Assembly (NCBI RefSeq): GCF_003286085.1 | Contig: NW_020825289.1 | Location: forward strand, 1,426,001 to 1,490,000 | Origin: Drosophila persimilis | Taxonomy: Eukaryota; Arthropoda; Insecta; Diptera; Drosophilidae | Direction: 5' to 3' | DNA: 64,000 nucleotides | Part shown: piece after piece, positions 12,600 through 24,705 of the stretch | How positions within the stretch are numbered: position 1 is the stretch's first letter | Layout: the number at the start of each line of letters is the position of its first letter | Position numbers and translations under genes: made by a program | Notes under the pieces: generated by a model | What the model saw: only the letters and a program-made list of their open reading frames with translations | Databases searched by the model: none | Told to the model about the DNA's origin: nothing

Positions 12600-12940
12600 G
12601 CTTTTATCATATTCTGAATAAGTATTGGCATACTCGCGACTAAATTTAGTAGGTGCTGGCAAGGTATCATGCGCCACTCCGACTTCATGCGCTCCCAAAG
12701 ACTAACCCAATCCCTTTGGTGCAAACTCGTACTTTTCCAATGTTTTTTAAACAGAGCCCATCGATTTTCAATGGGATTTAGATCTGGGCTATTGAGCAGT
12801 CCACTGGATTAAGTGAAAACTCGAATTATTGGGACGATTTTTCACGAATTTAGCCGTGTGCGTCGGGCTACCGTCTTGCTGGATAGTGATCTCAGATATG
12901 GGGAAGACACATTTGTCTATAAAATTTGACAAAATGGGTT
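12600..12940 (-). pseudogene. Tc1-family transposase remnant
   Basis: On the minus strand one frame reads IQQDGSPTHTAKFVK. After a frameshift a second frame reads SPDLNPIENRWALFK and continues as a typical Tc1 C-terminus to about 12600. These are the second Asp and the Glu regions of a DD34E catalytic core. The first Asp and the DNA-binding domain are not seen. It is unlike the Tc1 pair at 52750-56013. Confidence 0.8.
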
Positions 12941-13009
12941 CCTAAATATCAAGATAATGTTCTTTCTTCATTATTCCATAGATTTTAACAAATTTCTTAT
13001 TAAAAATTT

Positions 13010-13378
13010 GTTTATTAAAAAAAAAATTAAACAAAGCTTAATCTCTTGCAAACAAATCATCGAAGGAGGAGCCCATGTTGGCGGCACTTTAAGCTTGTAC
13101 AAAGGTGGGGAGGAAATGCTTCTAAAGTTATATCATTGCTCAATTCAGATGAAGAGGTCGTGGCAAAAACAATAAAATGTGCTAGCAGTGATCCCAAACT
13201 TCCTATTAAATTCAGTCCTGAGGAAGCTTTGGCGATTAATGTAGAAAAAAAAATCACGAAAAATTCATACGAGCTAGTAAAAACGAAAACTAAATTTCAC
13301 AACGCAAATATTTTTCCAAGCAACGATTTATTGAGAAACGCAAAAGTAAAGTGCTCTAACCCGAAAGTTTTCACTTAA
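13010..13378 (+). pseudogene. Remnant of an unidentified, possibly transposase, ORF
   Basis: A 110-codon frame (13046-13378) and a neighbouring frame look like pieces of one older gene split by a frameshift. The C-terminal part reads FSPEEALAINVEKKITKNSY and later NIFPSNDLLRNAKVKC. A helix-rich block followed by a FPS...AK..C motif is reminiscent of insect Transib-like or related transposon proteins, but I cannot place it firmly. Confidence 0.35.
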
Positions 13379-13380
13379 AA

Positions 13381-13890
13381 ATACGATGGAAGATTTAATG
13401 CATAAAGACTTTTTAGTTTCCAAAATTTTAGATTAAATAAATTTAAAATTACATAAGTTACACTGGCAAACTATGTTTGGAATGGTATTTTAAATTCTTT
13501 AAATATTTTGAAGGATCGGAACTATCGATATTCGATATAGTTGACCGATTCTACTGAAATTTTGTACAGTCATCCGGCTATTAACAATCATGTTAAACTA
13601 AAAATTTCATTAAGATATATCTTAAATTACGCTTGTTACTAATTTAATGTCACTAGATTGGCCGTTTCGCCCACTGTGCAATGGTCCAAACTCAACGTAA
13701 CATGGACTTACTTAGTTTAAAGAGCAGTGCCTTTGGCTGGACTCACAACATTCTCACTCGTTTTAGTTCTAGATTGATATGATTCTTCAAAACATAAACA
13801 TATCGAAAATTCGATTATTAATGTTTAGATTTTGAACTGTATTCAAAAATTGGTTTTATAAATATCTAAACATATTTGAATTTGTTTTAG
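13381..13890 (+). other. AT-rich intron sequence just before an sxc exon
   Basis: No coding motif was seen. A pyrimidine stretch and AG at 13889-13890 form the acceptor for the next exon. Confidence 0.6.
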
Positions 13891-14074
13891 TAACTTAGGA
13901 AACGTTTACAAGGAACGAGGGCAACTGCAGGAAGCTTTAGATAACTATCGCCGAGCCGTACGTCTTAAGCCTGACTTTATAGACGGATACATTAATTTAG
14001 CTGCTGCATTAGTGGCTGCTCGAGATATGGAATCTGCAGTACAAGCGTATATAACAGCATTACAATATAACCCA
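13891..14074 (+). CDS. sxc: O-GlcNAc transferase (sxc/Ogt), first exon in window
   Basis: O-GlcNAc transferase transfers GlcNAc from UDP-GlcNAc to Ser/Thr of nuclear and cytosolic proteins. In flies it is the Polycomb-group gene super sex combs. This exon encodes tetratricopeptide repeats: [19 protein letters not shown], then the [10 protein letters not shown] and GYINLAAAL helices. The first base completes a codon begun in an exon that is not in the window. The acceptor is TTTTAG. The exon ends with AACCCA at a GC splice donor. Known Drosophila OGT is about 1059 residues, so about 120 N-terminal residues are encoded upstream. Confidence 0.95.
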
Positions 14075-14129
14075 GCAAGTTTTTACTGATATTATTTATT
14101 ATTTTTAACTCTAACAGAATTTTTTGTAG
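14075..14129 (+). other. sxc: 55-bp GC-AG intron of sxc
   Basis: The intron begins GCAAGT and ends TTGTAG. No GT fits: the phase-0 join of ...AACCCA to GAATTGTAT keeps the conserved [13 protein letters not shown] reading. Apart from the GC, the donor matches consensus perfectly, as is usual for the rare GC-AG class. Confidence 0.85.
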
Positions 14130-14228
<99 letters not shown>

Positions 14229-14269
14229 TAATATGTATATGTAATTTGTAATGTATTATTTCATGATAG

Positions 14270-14479
<210 letters not shown>

Positions 14480-14804
14480 TGATAATAGTAAATAGTCATA
14501 GGATAAGAATTTTTAATTAGTGTATTGGTATGTACAACCAAACTAAACTGCGATAAAAAAAACAGAATACATATAGCTATTTTGTACACCCTAGTATTTT
14601 TAGTGAGTTTTTTTTACTAACATTCCCACCCAAGTGAATACAAGAAGGTTAGGAACATTCTACTAAAACGTGCAAAGATCATTAGAATTGACTAACGCAA
14701 TACGATCCATAAAACTCCCCGCTTGTAAATTCTAAAAAAAATGGAATTTCAATTAAAGAGCTTTAATGACAACGCTGACACATGCACCATTTCATTTAAT
14801 TTTG

Positions 14805-15405
14805 TATACCCGATACTCAAAATGAGTATTGGGTATATTAGATTTGTGGTGAAAACGGTGTCTAACGTCCAGAAGGAATCGTTTCCGACCCTATAAAGTA
14901 TATATATTCTTGATCAGCATCAACAGCCGAGTCGATTCGCCATGTCTGTCTGTCCGTCCGTCCGTCTGTCCGTCCCCTTCAGCGCCTAGTGCTCAAAGAC
15001 TATAAGAGCTAGAGCAACGATGTTTTGGATCCAGACCTCTGTGATATGTCACTGCTACAAAAATATTTCAAAACTTTGCCCCGCCCACTTCCGCCCCCAC
15101 AAAGGACGAACATCTGTGGCATCCACAATTTTAAAGATATGAGAAAACCAAAAAAGGAAAAATAATAGAGAATGACCGTATCTATGAGATTGCTGAATCT
15201 AGATCAGATCGGATAATTTGTAAAGTCATTATAGCCATTTTTATATAACTTGCAGTGGCTACACATGTTCTACGACATGTTCAGACACGTTTTCTGTCTC
15301 TCCCGCACGCACAAATTGTCGCTCAATGTAGCCATACTGACTATTTATCGGGTATAAATGTAGAGTTGCGGTCTCCGCAGCAACTCAAAACGTTCCCCCT
15401 CGTTT
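14805..15405 (+). repeat. DINE-1-like repeat A
   Basis: It starts TATACCCGATACTCAAAATG, a sequence that folds back on the following GAGTATTGGGTATA. It then carries GTTTCCGACCCTATAAAG, CTTGATCAGCATCA, an array of TGTC/CGTC units, and an AAGACTATAAGAGC module. It ends with CCGCAGCAACTC and CGTTCCCCCTCGTTT. The core CTTGATCAGCATCA and the phrase around GAGTCGAT are shared with Drosophila INE-1/DINE-1 Helitron-derived repeats. I infer the family assignment from those blocks. Confidence 0.8.
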
Positions 15406-16647
15406 ATATTTTAAATCGAGAAAAAAAACTTTACGACACTAGGAAAAGATACATTAAAAATAGACATAAGACGACCGGAGATGTAAGATACTTAAGTAAT
15501 TTGAAAAAAAAAAATAATCACAATCTGATTAAACCGTGAACAAAAATAACCAATCATTAGTGTTATTGAATGTGAAGCACCTGTATCCAAAGTCAATCAT
15601 TCGATTCCATTCATTACCCCTGTGATAGTGAGATTTTCAAATCTCGAGTCCATGGTTTTCTCCGGGGAATCTGGTACCGTTTTGTCGATAGCTACATTTC
15701 CTTGCAAAGGTTATACTGAGTTTTCCACTGTACAGCACATTTGTGCGCTTAAACCCATTATTCTTTTTCGTTTCCACAAATTACCACGACCTCGAGAATT
15801 GTTTTTTTTTTAGACACGTTTATCTGTTCGTCAACTTCTTTGGAGAGGCAACCAACTGGCATTTTAATTCGAAATTGAGAAACCGGCTCTTAATCAATCT
15901 CGCGGAAAAACAACTAACTTAAAATAAGCAGTCAATTAACTTAGCTGATTTTTGTTTTGTTACCTAGGGGTGGCAGAAAGTTGACTTATGGTTACGTTTT
16001 AGTTTCGTTTGTTAAATTGTTCAAATATTTCAACCATATTCTCGTTATCGTTCACACGATAACAACAAAAGCAAGCATTTAATAAAACCAAATAATGAAT
16101 GAATGAAAATAATTAAATATACATATAACGCTTACAAAAATACTTCAAACTAATTTTATAATTAGATCAACCATTTTAATAATTTTCTTGATTTATAAAA
16201 TCTTTTTGGAAACATTCACGTATTAGCTATTCAACTCAATAAATGAACTTTGAGAAATTTTAAAAAGCAATTCTCCATTATTGAGTTTACTCAACCATCC
16301 ATAGGTAACTCATGTCAGCGCGCTGACACGTATAGAAGAGTGTTGGAGATTGAAAAACTTTGTGTTTCTTTTTTAACTAGGGTATTCCCCAATATGTTTA
16401 ATACAAAAATAATACACATCAATGCCTACAAATTTTGTAAAGTGGATTTGTAATCACAGTGCATTGAAACACTTCAATGATTTGTGGCTTCAGCTATTGC
16501 TGTATTTTCGGTGACATTTATTAGGAAATGGGTACGTTTGTGACGTGTAAGTATACATTTATATGCAATGTGACGACTATTATCAACTCCTAATCAACTC
16601 GAAATTATTTTGAGTGGCAGTATGCATGCATCTATATGAATTCATAC
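15406..16647 (+). other. Intron sequence between repeats
   Basis: AT-rich sequence with short chance frames only. I see no gene, repeat family or RNA. Confidence 0.6.
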
Positions 16648-17022
16648 GAGTCGATATAGCCAATCTGTCTGTCTGTCCGTCCCGATGAGATGTCAAAGAC
16701 TATAAGAGCTAGAAACTAAATTTTTTAACCAATCTCCTGTGATATCCCACTGTTACAAGTGTATTTCCAAATTTCGGCATACAAAATTTTCAAGATACGA
16801 GAAAACTAAAAACGCAGCATTATAGAGAATAACCATATCTACCAGATTGACGTGGTAGTCCCAGTGGTACCAGTGACTACGCAACCCCAGCCAAGCGCTT
16901 ACTCATTCTCTCACTCTCAATGCGCAGTGTGCGCCATCTATCGGAGAGGAGCCATATTGCCTGACTACCGGACATAAAGTAGAACCGCAGTCTTTGCCGC
17001 GTCTCACAACGTTTCCCCTTGC
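16648..17022 (+). repeat. DINE-1-like repeat B, 5'-truncated
   Basis: It begins at GAGTCGATATAGCC with CTGTCTGTCTGTCC, keeps one AAGACTATAAGAGCTAG module, and ends with the GCCGCGTCTCACAACGTTTC end block. The hairpin start is missing. Confidence 0.7.
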
Positions 17023-17230
17023 ATTGCTGCATTGACACCAATGCAACCTAAATATACAAATGAATACCTTTTAATAATGCAGCTTAGCATAAAATACAGC
17101 AGCATAAAAAGATTATTCTCACTGGAATTGTGCCTACAATGGAATCCGTTACTGAGAGAGAACTCATTTTTCAGGTCGATTCTGCACCTTGAAATTGGGA
17201 GCGCTCTGTAAATGCTTATTTGATTTTTTT

Positions 17231-17817
17231 TACCCGATACTCAAAATGAGTATTGGTAAATTAGATTTGTGGTAAATTAGATGTGTGTAACGTCCAGAAG
17301 GAATCGTTTCCGACCCCATAGAGTATATACTTGATCAGCATCAATAGCCGAGTCGATTGAGCCCTGTATGTCTGTCCGTCCGGCCGTCTGTCCGTCACTA
17401 TCAGCGCCTAGTGCTCAAAGACTATAAGAGCTAGAGCAACGATGTTTTGGATCCAGACTTCTGTGATATGTCACTGTTACAAGTGTATTTCAAAACTTCG
17501 CCCCGCCCCGCCTTCGAGTAAAAACGCAGAATATATTGCCTTTCGCAAAAAGTGAGTTCCTAGATCTCAAAGACTATAAGAGCTAGAGCAACCAAATTTG
17601 GTATCCACACTCCTGTGATATCGAACCTTGACAAGTATATTTCAAAATTTCAGCCCACCCCTTTCCGCCCCCGCAAAGGACGAAAATCTTTGGCATCCAC
17701 AGATCGCAAAGACTATTAGAGCTGGAGTAACCAAATTTTGAATCCATACTCCTGTTCGATCTGTTATAGCCAAAAGTAACAAATCAATTTGCAGTGGCTA
17801 TGCAGCGCCCGACGTCA
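17231..17817 (+). repeat. DINE-1-like repeat C
   Basis: It starts TACCCGATACTCAAAATGAG and contains at least three AAGACTAT(A/T)AGAGC modules. It breaks off after AATTTGCAGTGGCT and GCGCCCGACGTCA, without the 3' CGTTCCCCC block. It is therefore 3'-truncated or rearranged. Confidence 0.75.
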
Positions 17818-18476
17818 GAAGCTCATAAGCCACCCTAATATACTGGCGAGGCGTCTTGCGAGATCCAGATAACGGCGTAAGCTGGCCAGAATACACCCAG
17901 TCGACCTGTCCAATAGGGCGATCTAAGAGGACCTCTGAATCTAGACAGATAATTGAACCAAATAATCATCATCCAAAATCTTTGATCTTGATGACACGCA
18001 TTTTTTTATTTCTGTTTTTTTTTAAATCATCGTAATATGACTGTTGTATAAGTTCCTCTAACAGTAACAGCAAACAACATAATTTGTATCAGTGATATTA
18101 TTTTATAATTAAAAATACAAAACACAATCCTAATTATAAAAAAAGTTGGTTTGTTATATTTTGACACATTACTGTATACAAAAAAATTATAAAACTTACA
18201 AAAAAAAAAAAATATTCACCAAAAAAATTTTTAAAAAATACGGAAAATATATGAAATGTCAAATTATTTTTTCCATGGCTATAACTAAGATATAAAAACA
18301 AATTAATACGTACATTTGTTTGAAATTAATTTAGCGATAACAAAAATTAACAATTAGACGAATAAGATAACATTGCATAAACCGCCGACTAAAAAAGTCA
18401 CAAATGCATGAAATTTCAGAATGCGGATTTTTTTTGGTCGCTGGGTGCACTTATAAACTTTAGACCGCCTAATTTT
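17818..18476 (+). other. AT-rich intron sequence
   Basis: No feature was recognised. The stretch contains long A and T runs (near 18010 and 18200). Confidence 0.6.
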
Positions 18477-19583
18477 TATACCCGATACTCAAAATGAGTA
18501 TTGGGGTATATTAGATTTGTGGTAAAAGTGGATGTGTGTAACGTCCAGAAGGAATCGTTTCCGACCCCATAAAGTATATATATTCTTGATCAGCATCAAT
18601 AGCCGAGTCGATTGAGCCATGTCTGTCTGTCCGTCTGTCCGTCCGTCCGTCTGTCCGTCCGTCCCCTTCAGCGCCTAATGCTCAAAGACTATAAGAGCTA
18701 GAGCAACGATGTTTTGGATCCAGACTTCTGTGATATGTCACTGCTACAAAAATATTTCAAAACTTTGCCCCGCCCACTTCGGCCGGCCGAAAATCTGTGG
18801 CATCCACAATTTTAAAGATACGAGAAAACAAAAAACGCAGAATCGTAGAGAATGACCATATCTTTTAGACTGCAGAATCTGAATTGGATCGTATTACTAT
18901 TATAGCCAGCATCTAGAAAACAATTTCATTTTTTCTCGCCCTGTCTCTCTCTAACACACAGGTAGCATAGGCGGCTTTGCTTAGAGTAAAACATTAGCGC
19001 CTAGATCTCAGAGACTATAAAAGCTAGAGCAACCAAATTTGGTATCCACACTCCTAATATATCAGACCGAGACGAGTTTGTTTCAAAATTTCGCCACACC
19101 CCCTTCCGCCCCCGCAAAGGATGCAAATCTGGGGATATTCACAAATCTCAAAGACTATTAACGCTAGAGTAACCAAATTTGGAATCCGCACTTCTCTTAG
19201 ATCTCACTATAAAACGTGTATCTCAAAATTTCGCCCCACCCCCTTCCGCCCACACAAAGGACGAAAATCTGTTGCATCCACAATATTGCAGATTCGAGAA
19301 AACTAAAAACGCAGAATCATAGATAACGACCATATCTATCAGATTGCTGAATCTGGATCAGATCAGATAATTTTTGTAGCCAAAAGGAACAAATCAATTT
19401 GCAGTGGCTACGCAGCGCCCGACGTCACGCTCAAACTGATTTTCTGTCTCTCTCGCACGCACTCTTTGTCGTGTCGTTTAATATTAGCGGCGCTGCCGGA
19501 GGAGAGCCATACTGACTTAGTATCGGGTATAACTGTAGAGTTGCGGTGTCCGCAGCAACTCACAACGTTCCCCCTCGTTTTTT
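18477..19583 (+). repeat. DINE-1-like repeat D, fullest copy (about 1.1 kb)
   Basis: This is the longest copy. The start TATACCCGATACT is repeated in inverted form as AGTATCGGGTATA near 19522, close to the 3' end, giving subterminal inverted repeats. Inside, a module beginning AAGACTATAAGAGCTAG-like sequence and ending in a CCCTTCCGCCC...CAAAGGA block occurs about three times, starting near 18684, 19011 and 19148. The 3' end is CAACGTTCCCCCTCGTTT. Non-coding. Confidence 0.82.
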
Positions 19584-20526
<943 letters not shown>

Positions 20527-20567
20527 TGATTCAATTACTTTGTATATTTATATTTTCTGTACTTTAG

Positions 20568-22296
20568 GTCAAAGAAGCTGAAGATTGCTATAACACTGCC
20601 CTAAGATTATGCTCAAATCATGCAGATTCTCTAAACAATTTGGCGAACATAAAACGAGAACAAGGATTTATTGAAGAGGCTACACGCCTTTACCTGAAAG
20701 CGTTGGAAGTTTTTCCAGATTTTGCTGCTGCCCATTCAAACCTAGCATCTGTTTTGCAACAACAAGGGAAACTAAAGGAAGCATTAATGCATTACAAAGA
20801 GGCTATTCGAATCCAGCCCACTTTTGCTGATGCATATTCAAATATGGGAAACACACTTAAGGAATTACAAGACGTTAGTGGGGCACTGCAATGCTACACT
20901 CGAGCCATTCAAATTAACCCGGCCTTTGCTGATGCCCACAGTAATTTGGCGAGCATCCATAAAGATTCAGGAAATATTCCAGAAGCAATTCAATCCTACC
21001 GTACAGCCCTTAAATTAAAACCCGACTTTCCCGATGCATATTGTAATTTGGCACATTGCTTGCAGATTGTTTGTGACTGGACTGACTATGACGTACGAAT
21101 GAAAAAGTTAGTTAGCATCGTTGCTGAACAGCTCGAAAAGAACCGATTACCATCTGTACATCCACACCATTCTATGCTTTACCCCTTGACGCATGAGTTT
21201 CGGAAAGCCATTGCAGCACGGCACGCTAATTTGTGTTTGGAAAAAGTTCACGTACTGCATAAACAACAGTATAATTTTGTAAGAAATTTGCCAATCAATG
21301 GAAGGTTACGTATTGGCTACTTAAGTTCTGATTTTGGAAATCATCCCACCTCTCATCTAATGCAGTCTGTACCAGGACTACATGATCGTTCAAAAGTCGA
21401 AATTTTCTGCTATGCCCTAAGCTCTGATGATGGAACAACTTTTCGTTACAAAATAAGCCGTGAAGCTGAGCACTTTGTCGATCTTTCACAAATTCCTTGC
21501 AATGGAAAAGCAGCTGATAAAATATATAATGATGGAATACATATTTTGGTAAATATGAATGGTTACACAAAAGGAGCAAGAAACGAAATATTTGCCCTTC
21601 GACCTGCTCCAATTCAAGTTATGTGGTTAGGGTATCCAGGCACTAGTGGTGCCAGTTTCATGGATTATATTATTACTGATGCTATAACTAGCCCACTGGA
21701 TTTGGCGTACCAATACAGTGAAAAGTTGTCATATATGCCTTTTACATATTTTATTGGCGATCATAAGCAAATGTTCCCTCATTTAAAGGAACGTATTATT
21801 GTGTGTGACAAACAACAATCTTCTGTTGCAGATAACGTTGCTGTTATTAATGCAACTGACTTATCGCCTCTGGTGGAAAATACAGGTGTAAAAGTGATAA
21901 AAGAAGTAGTTAATGCGCAAAAGCCCGTCGAAATAACGCATAAGGTCGCTGAACTGCCAAGTTCCACCCAAATAGTATCCATGATTGCTTCTGGGCAAGT
22001 TCAAACATCTCTAAATGGTGTGGTTGTTCAAAACGGCTTAGCGACTACACAAACAAACAATAAAGCCGCAACCGGAGAAGAAGTGCCGCAAAATATTGTT
22101 ATAACAACACGTCGGCAGTATATGTTACCCGATGACGCTATTGTTTACTGCAATTTTAACCAACTTTATAAAATAGACCCACAAACGCTTGAGTCTTGGG
22201 TAGAAATTTTAAAAAATGTGCCTAAATCGGTTTTATGGCTATTAAGGTTTCCTGCAGTTGGCGAACAAAATATAAAAAAAACTGTCAGTGACTTAG
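20568..22296 (+). CDS. sxc: O-GlcNAc transferase (sxc/Ogt), large fifth exon in window: last TPRs and catalytic N-domain
   Basis: This 576-codon exon starts [14 protein letters not shown], right after acceptor TTTAG. It encodes the remaining TPR units, the linker ([12 protein letters not shown]), and the N-terminal lobe of the catalytic domain with the conserved His-rich motif [12 protein letters not shown] near 21340. Next comes [20 protein letters not shown]. The intervening domain (about 21750-22090) is rich in Asn/Val and less conserved. The exon then enters the C-terminal lobe with [11 protein letters not shown], whose Lys corresponds to a UDP-GlcNAc-binding lysine of human OGT. The donor is GTAAGC, and Gly is split 1+2. 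All catalytic-lobe landmarks I can check are intact. Confidence 0.97.
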
Positions 22297-22378
22297 GTAA
22301 GCTTTCTGTTTTATACCTACATACATATGTTCATGTTTAGAAATGTCACTGACCAATTTTAACTATACAAAATTTCAG

Positions 22379-22559
22379 GAATATCTCCTGATAGAGTAAT
22401 TTTTTCAAATGTAGCTGCTAAAGAAGAACATGTACGGCGAGGGCAATTAGCTGACATATGTCTCGACACTCCATTATGTAATGGTCATACTACATCAATG
22501 GATGTATTGTGGACAGGAACTCCGGTTGTCACTTTACCAGGAGAAACACTAGCTTCAAG
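22379..22559 (+). CDS. sxc: O-GlcNAc transferase (sxc/Ogt), sixth exon in window: UDP-binding core
   Basis: It encodes [20 protein letters not shown] followed by [11 protein letters not shown], then [19 protein letters not shown] and GETLAS. The Lys and His of AAKEEHVR and the Asp of TSMDVLW correspond to the nucleotide-sugar-contacting residues of human OGT. The exon is bounded by TTTCAG and by donor GTGAGT, with an Arg codon split 2+1. Confidence 0.96.
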
Positions 22560-23011
22560 GTGAGTCTATTGTCGGTACTAAAGTAAATAAATATAAATAA
22601 ATCTATTTTGAAAATGTTTTTAAGTTCAATATTGTCTAAAATATAGTGTAACAGAAAGTTGGTGTCAGATTTGTAGTCTTTGGTGGAAAATTTAAGAATC
22701 AGTAACCCTCAAGGTTATGCCCATAATTTTTCGGTATTGAAGAGTGGATGCTGAAGACATTCATTCGAAAATAAATAAATTCAATAATAATCAGGGACCG
22801 TAATCATTTTAAGTTATAGTATAATAAAAATGCCTTGGTTGATTTTAGCGTTTTTCTTCAATTATAATCGATGATTATAATCATAATCGTAATTATCAAC
22901 AATTTATAAATCATGGCGGCAATGTAGAGATTGTACAAAACATTTAAACATTAAACATGCAACATTACGTTCCGATTTGTTAAAATAAAATTTTTGTTTA
23001 TATAATTGCAG
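22560..23011 (+). other. sxc: 452-bp last intron of sxc
   Basis: The intron runs from GTGAGT to TTGCAG and is AT-rich. A short imperfect palindrome (ATAATCGATGATTATAATCA) lies near 22865. Nothing coding was seen. Confidence 0.85.
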
Positions 23012-23279
23012 AGTGGCTGCCTCTCAACTGGTAACACTTGGATGTCCCGAGTTAATAGCACGTACTAGGGACGAATATCAAGATATTGCTATTCGTCTAG
23101 GAACACAAAGAGAATATTTAAAAGCTCAACGGGCAAAAGTATGGAAAGCACGCGTTGATAGTCCATTATTTGATTGCACGCAGTATGCCAAAGGCTTAGA
23201 ACAATTGTTTTCTCGAATGTGGGAAAAATTTGCGAACAGTGAACTTCCTGATCACATCTCGGCAGTGGAAGAAAAGTGA
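23012..23279 (+). CDS. sxc: O-GlcNAc transferase (sxc/Ogt), last coding exon
   Basis: It encodes the C-terminus from RVAASQLVTLGCPELIARTR to LPDHISAVEEK and a TGA at 23277-23279. With the other exons, about 940 codons of OGT lie in the window. I see no frameshift or nonsense codon in any exon, so the gene looks functional despite its surroundings. Confidence 0.96.
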
Positions 23280-23561
23280 AATCCATCCTGTCAACTTGAA
23301 ATTTGACAAGAATTTTCATGCATGCTTCGGAACATCAATTTTGTGCGGCATATATGTTACATGTATACCTAATTTTTCTGTATAAGAAAAGAAAGTAAAG
23401 TTTAACTATTTACATACTTATTTTTGGTCCATTAAACCGGCTCTTATATAAAATTTTATCCTTTAAGCTTAAGACGTTACTTTGTATTAGAAATAAATAT
23501 AGTCCTACGGGATACAACTAGACTTGTGCGGTAAATAAAAAAAGTGCTTGCGATTAATAAA
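23280..23561 (+). other. sxc: Probable sxc 3' UTR with poly(A) signals
   Basis: AATAAA occurs at 23492-23497, 23534-23539 and 23556-23561. Any of these could direct 3' end formation about 215-280 bp after the stop codon. Confidence 0.6.
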
Positions 23562-23645
23562 ACTAACGTTCATGCAAAAAAAAGTTTTTTATACGTTACG
23601 GTTAGGATTGAGGGAGAGAGATCAGAAATGCGATAAAATGTTCGA

Positions 23646-23918
23646 CTATAGGTATATCACCGGCGAAGACACCAACGCCAACACCAGTACGCTAACTAAG
23701 GCTACAGCCCACTTGGGAAGCATGTTTACTCGTTCGTTGTAAATTGGTACAGCAACATACAGAATTACAGAATACAGAACTGTAAAATTTGAGTTTGCAA
23801 AGTGGTTATGCCATGAGTTCACTATAACTAGGAAATAATACGTTATATCCCTGACAAACTTGATAAATGTCGACATCGCCAGTTGAAGCCTCAATGGTTC
23901 TGCATTAGGGATGCGCAC
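23646..23918 (-). CDS. Possible small membrane-protein ORF convergent to sxc
   Basis: A 90-codon minus-strand frame lies 3' to sxc. An internal ATG (residue 15, MSTFIKFVRDITYY) may be the real start, giving 76 residues. Two hydrophobic stretches are visible: one spanning YYFLVIVN to VILYVAVPIY, and a C-terminal WAVALVSVLVLALVSS. I do not recognise the family. No promoter or intron evidence is visible, so it may be a chance frame, although its composition is less AT-biased than its surroundings. Confidence 0.35.
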   Translation of the reverse strand: MRIPNAEPLRLQLAMSTFIKFVRDITYYFLVIVNSWHNHFANSNFTVLYSVILYVAVPIYNERVNMLPKWAVALVSVLVLALVSSPVIYL

Positions 23919-24208
23919 CGTTTGGGTGTTTACTGGTAATTATTTATTGAATTGGTTAAAAATTATCCTATAACTTCTAATTATTAGTTAGTAGCTAGTT
24001 GTTAAGAATTAATGCCAATAAAAAAATAATTTCTTAATATAGAATCATACCATACAACAAAATTGTTTGAAAATTTCAAAGTTGAAGAAACACTAAAACT
24101 GGTATAAAACTTCAATTTTGGTTCGTTATATCTCCAGGTATACCCATATATATATATATCTTTAGGTTTATCGACACGAATCAAAAATCCTGTGAAACGT
24201 CGTCCATT
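23919..24208. other. Host flank left of the retrotransposon array
   Basis: AT-rich sequence without recognisable features. It ends at the target duplication. Confidence 0.6.
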
Positions 24209-24213
24209 TCGTT
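24209..24213. repeat. Target-site duplication, left copy (TCGTT)
   Basis: These five bases directly precede the TG of the first LTR and recur directly after the CA of the fourth LTR at 52417-52421. BEL/Pao integrases commonly make duplications of about this length. Confidence 0.85.
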
Positions 24214-24686
24214 TGTCGGGTCAAGCAGCTTAAATATTTTAAATTATTGCCAGTGGTGCGGCCCAAAGGAAATGCATTTTGGTGTTGTCGTTTCCAATGC
24301 CCCCACTACAAAGATCATTTGCTACCGCATATGCGCATGCAGCGGAATTCTTTCGTCTCCTTATGTCGCAATCTCTCGGACTCGGCTTAACAGCATCCCC
24401 GAGCAGCTCTAACGCTCTCGGGCTATCATACGCGCTCGCTCGCGTCTAAGCTTGCTGGATAGGGCCCGGCAGATTGGCCCGTCAGCCCTTGCATGGGCAG
24501 TCTTGAGCTAATCGTCGCAGCTATTAGATTAACATCCTCGCATCAATCGTTCGCCCAATCATCCCCATATGTACATACGCGATAAGTTGGTTTACATATG
24601 CAAATAAATTGTGAATTATAAACAGCCTCTCGACTTTCATTAACTTCAAATTGCAACAGTTATTAAAAACGCTTAATAGCTTAACA
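24214..24686 (+). repeat. Array LTR 1 (outer 5' LTR, 473 bp)
   Basis: It starts TGTCGGGTCAAGC and ends CTTAATAGCTTAACA. Compared with LTRs 2-4 it has private bases at 24241 (A), one extra C in 24262-24264, 24434 (G), 24449 (A), 24458 (G) and 24507 (G). All of these lie in the first 294 bases. After that it equals LTRs 2 and 3. AATAAA at 24603-24608 is a likely poly(A) signal. Confidence 0.95.
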
Positions 24687-24688
24687 TT

Positions 24689-24705
24689 TGGTGACCCCGA
24701 CGTGG
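24689..24705 (+). other. Primer binding site, array unit 1
   Basis: Two bases after the LTR the sequence reads TGGTGACCCCGACGTGG, which starts with the TGG expected to pair with a tRNA 3' CCA. The primer tRNA was not identified. Confidence 0.8.

Noticed and set aside
15255..15539. 94-codon frame in DINE-1-like repeat A (and similar frames at 19121 and 62139)
   Set aside because: Similar frames recur in other copies with changes typical of non-coding repeats; no protein motif.
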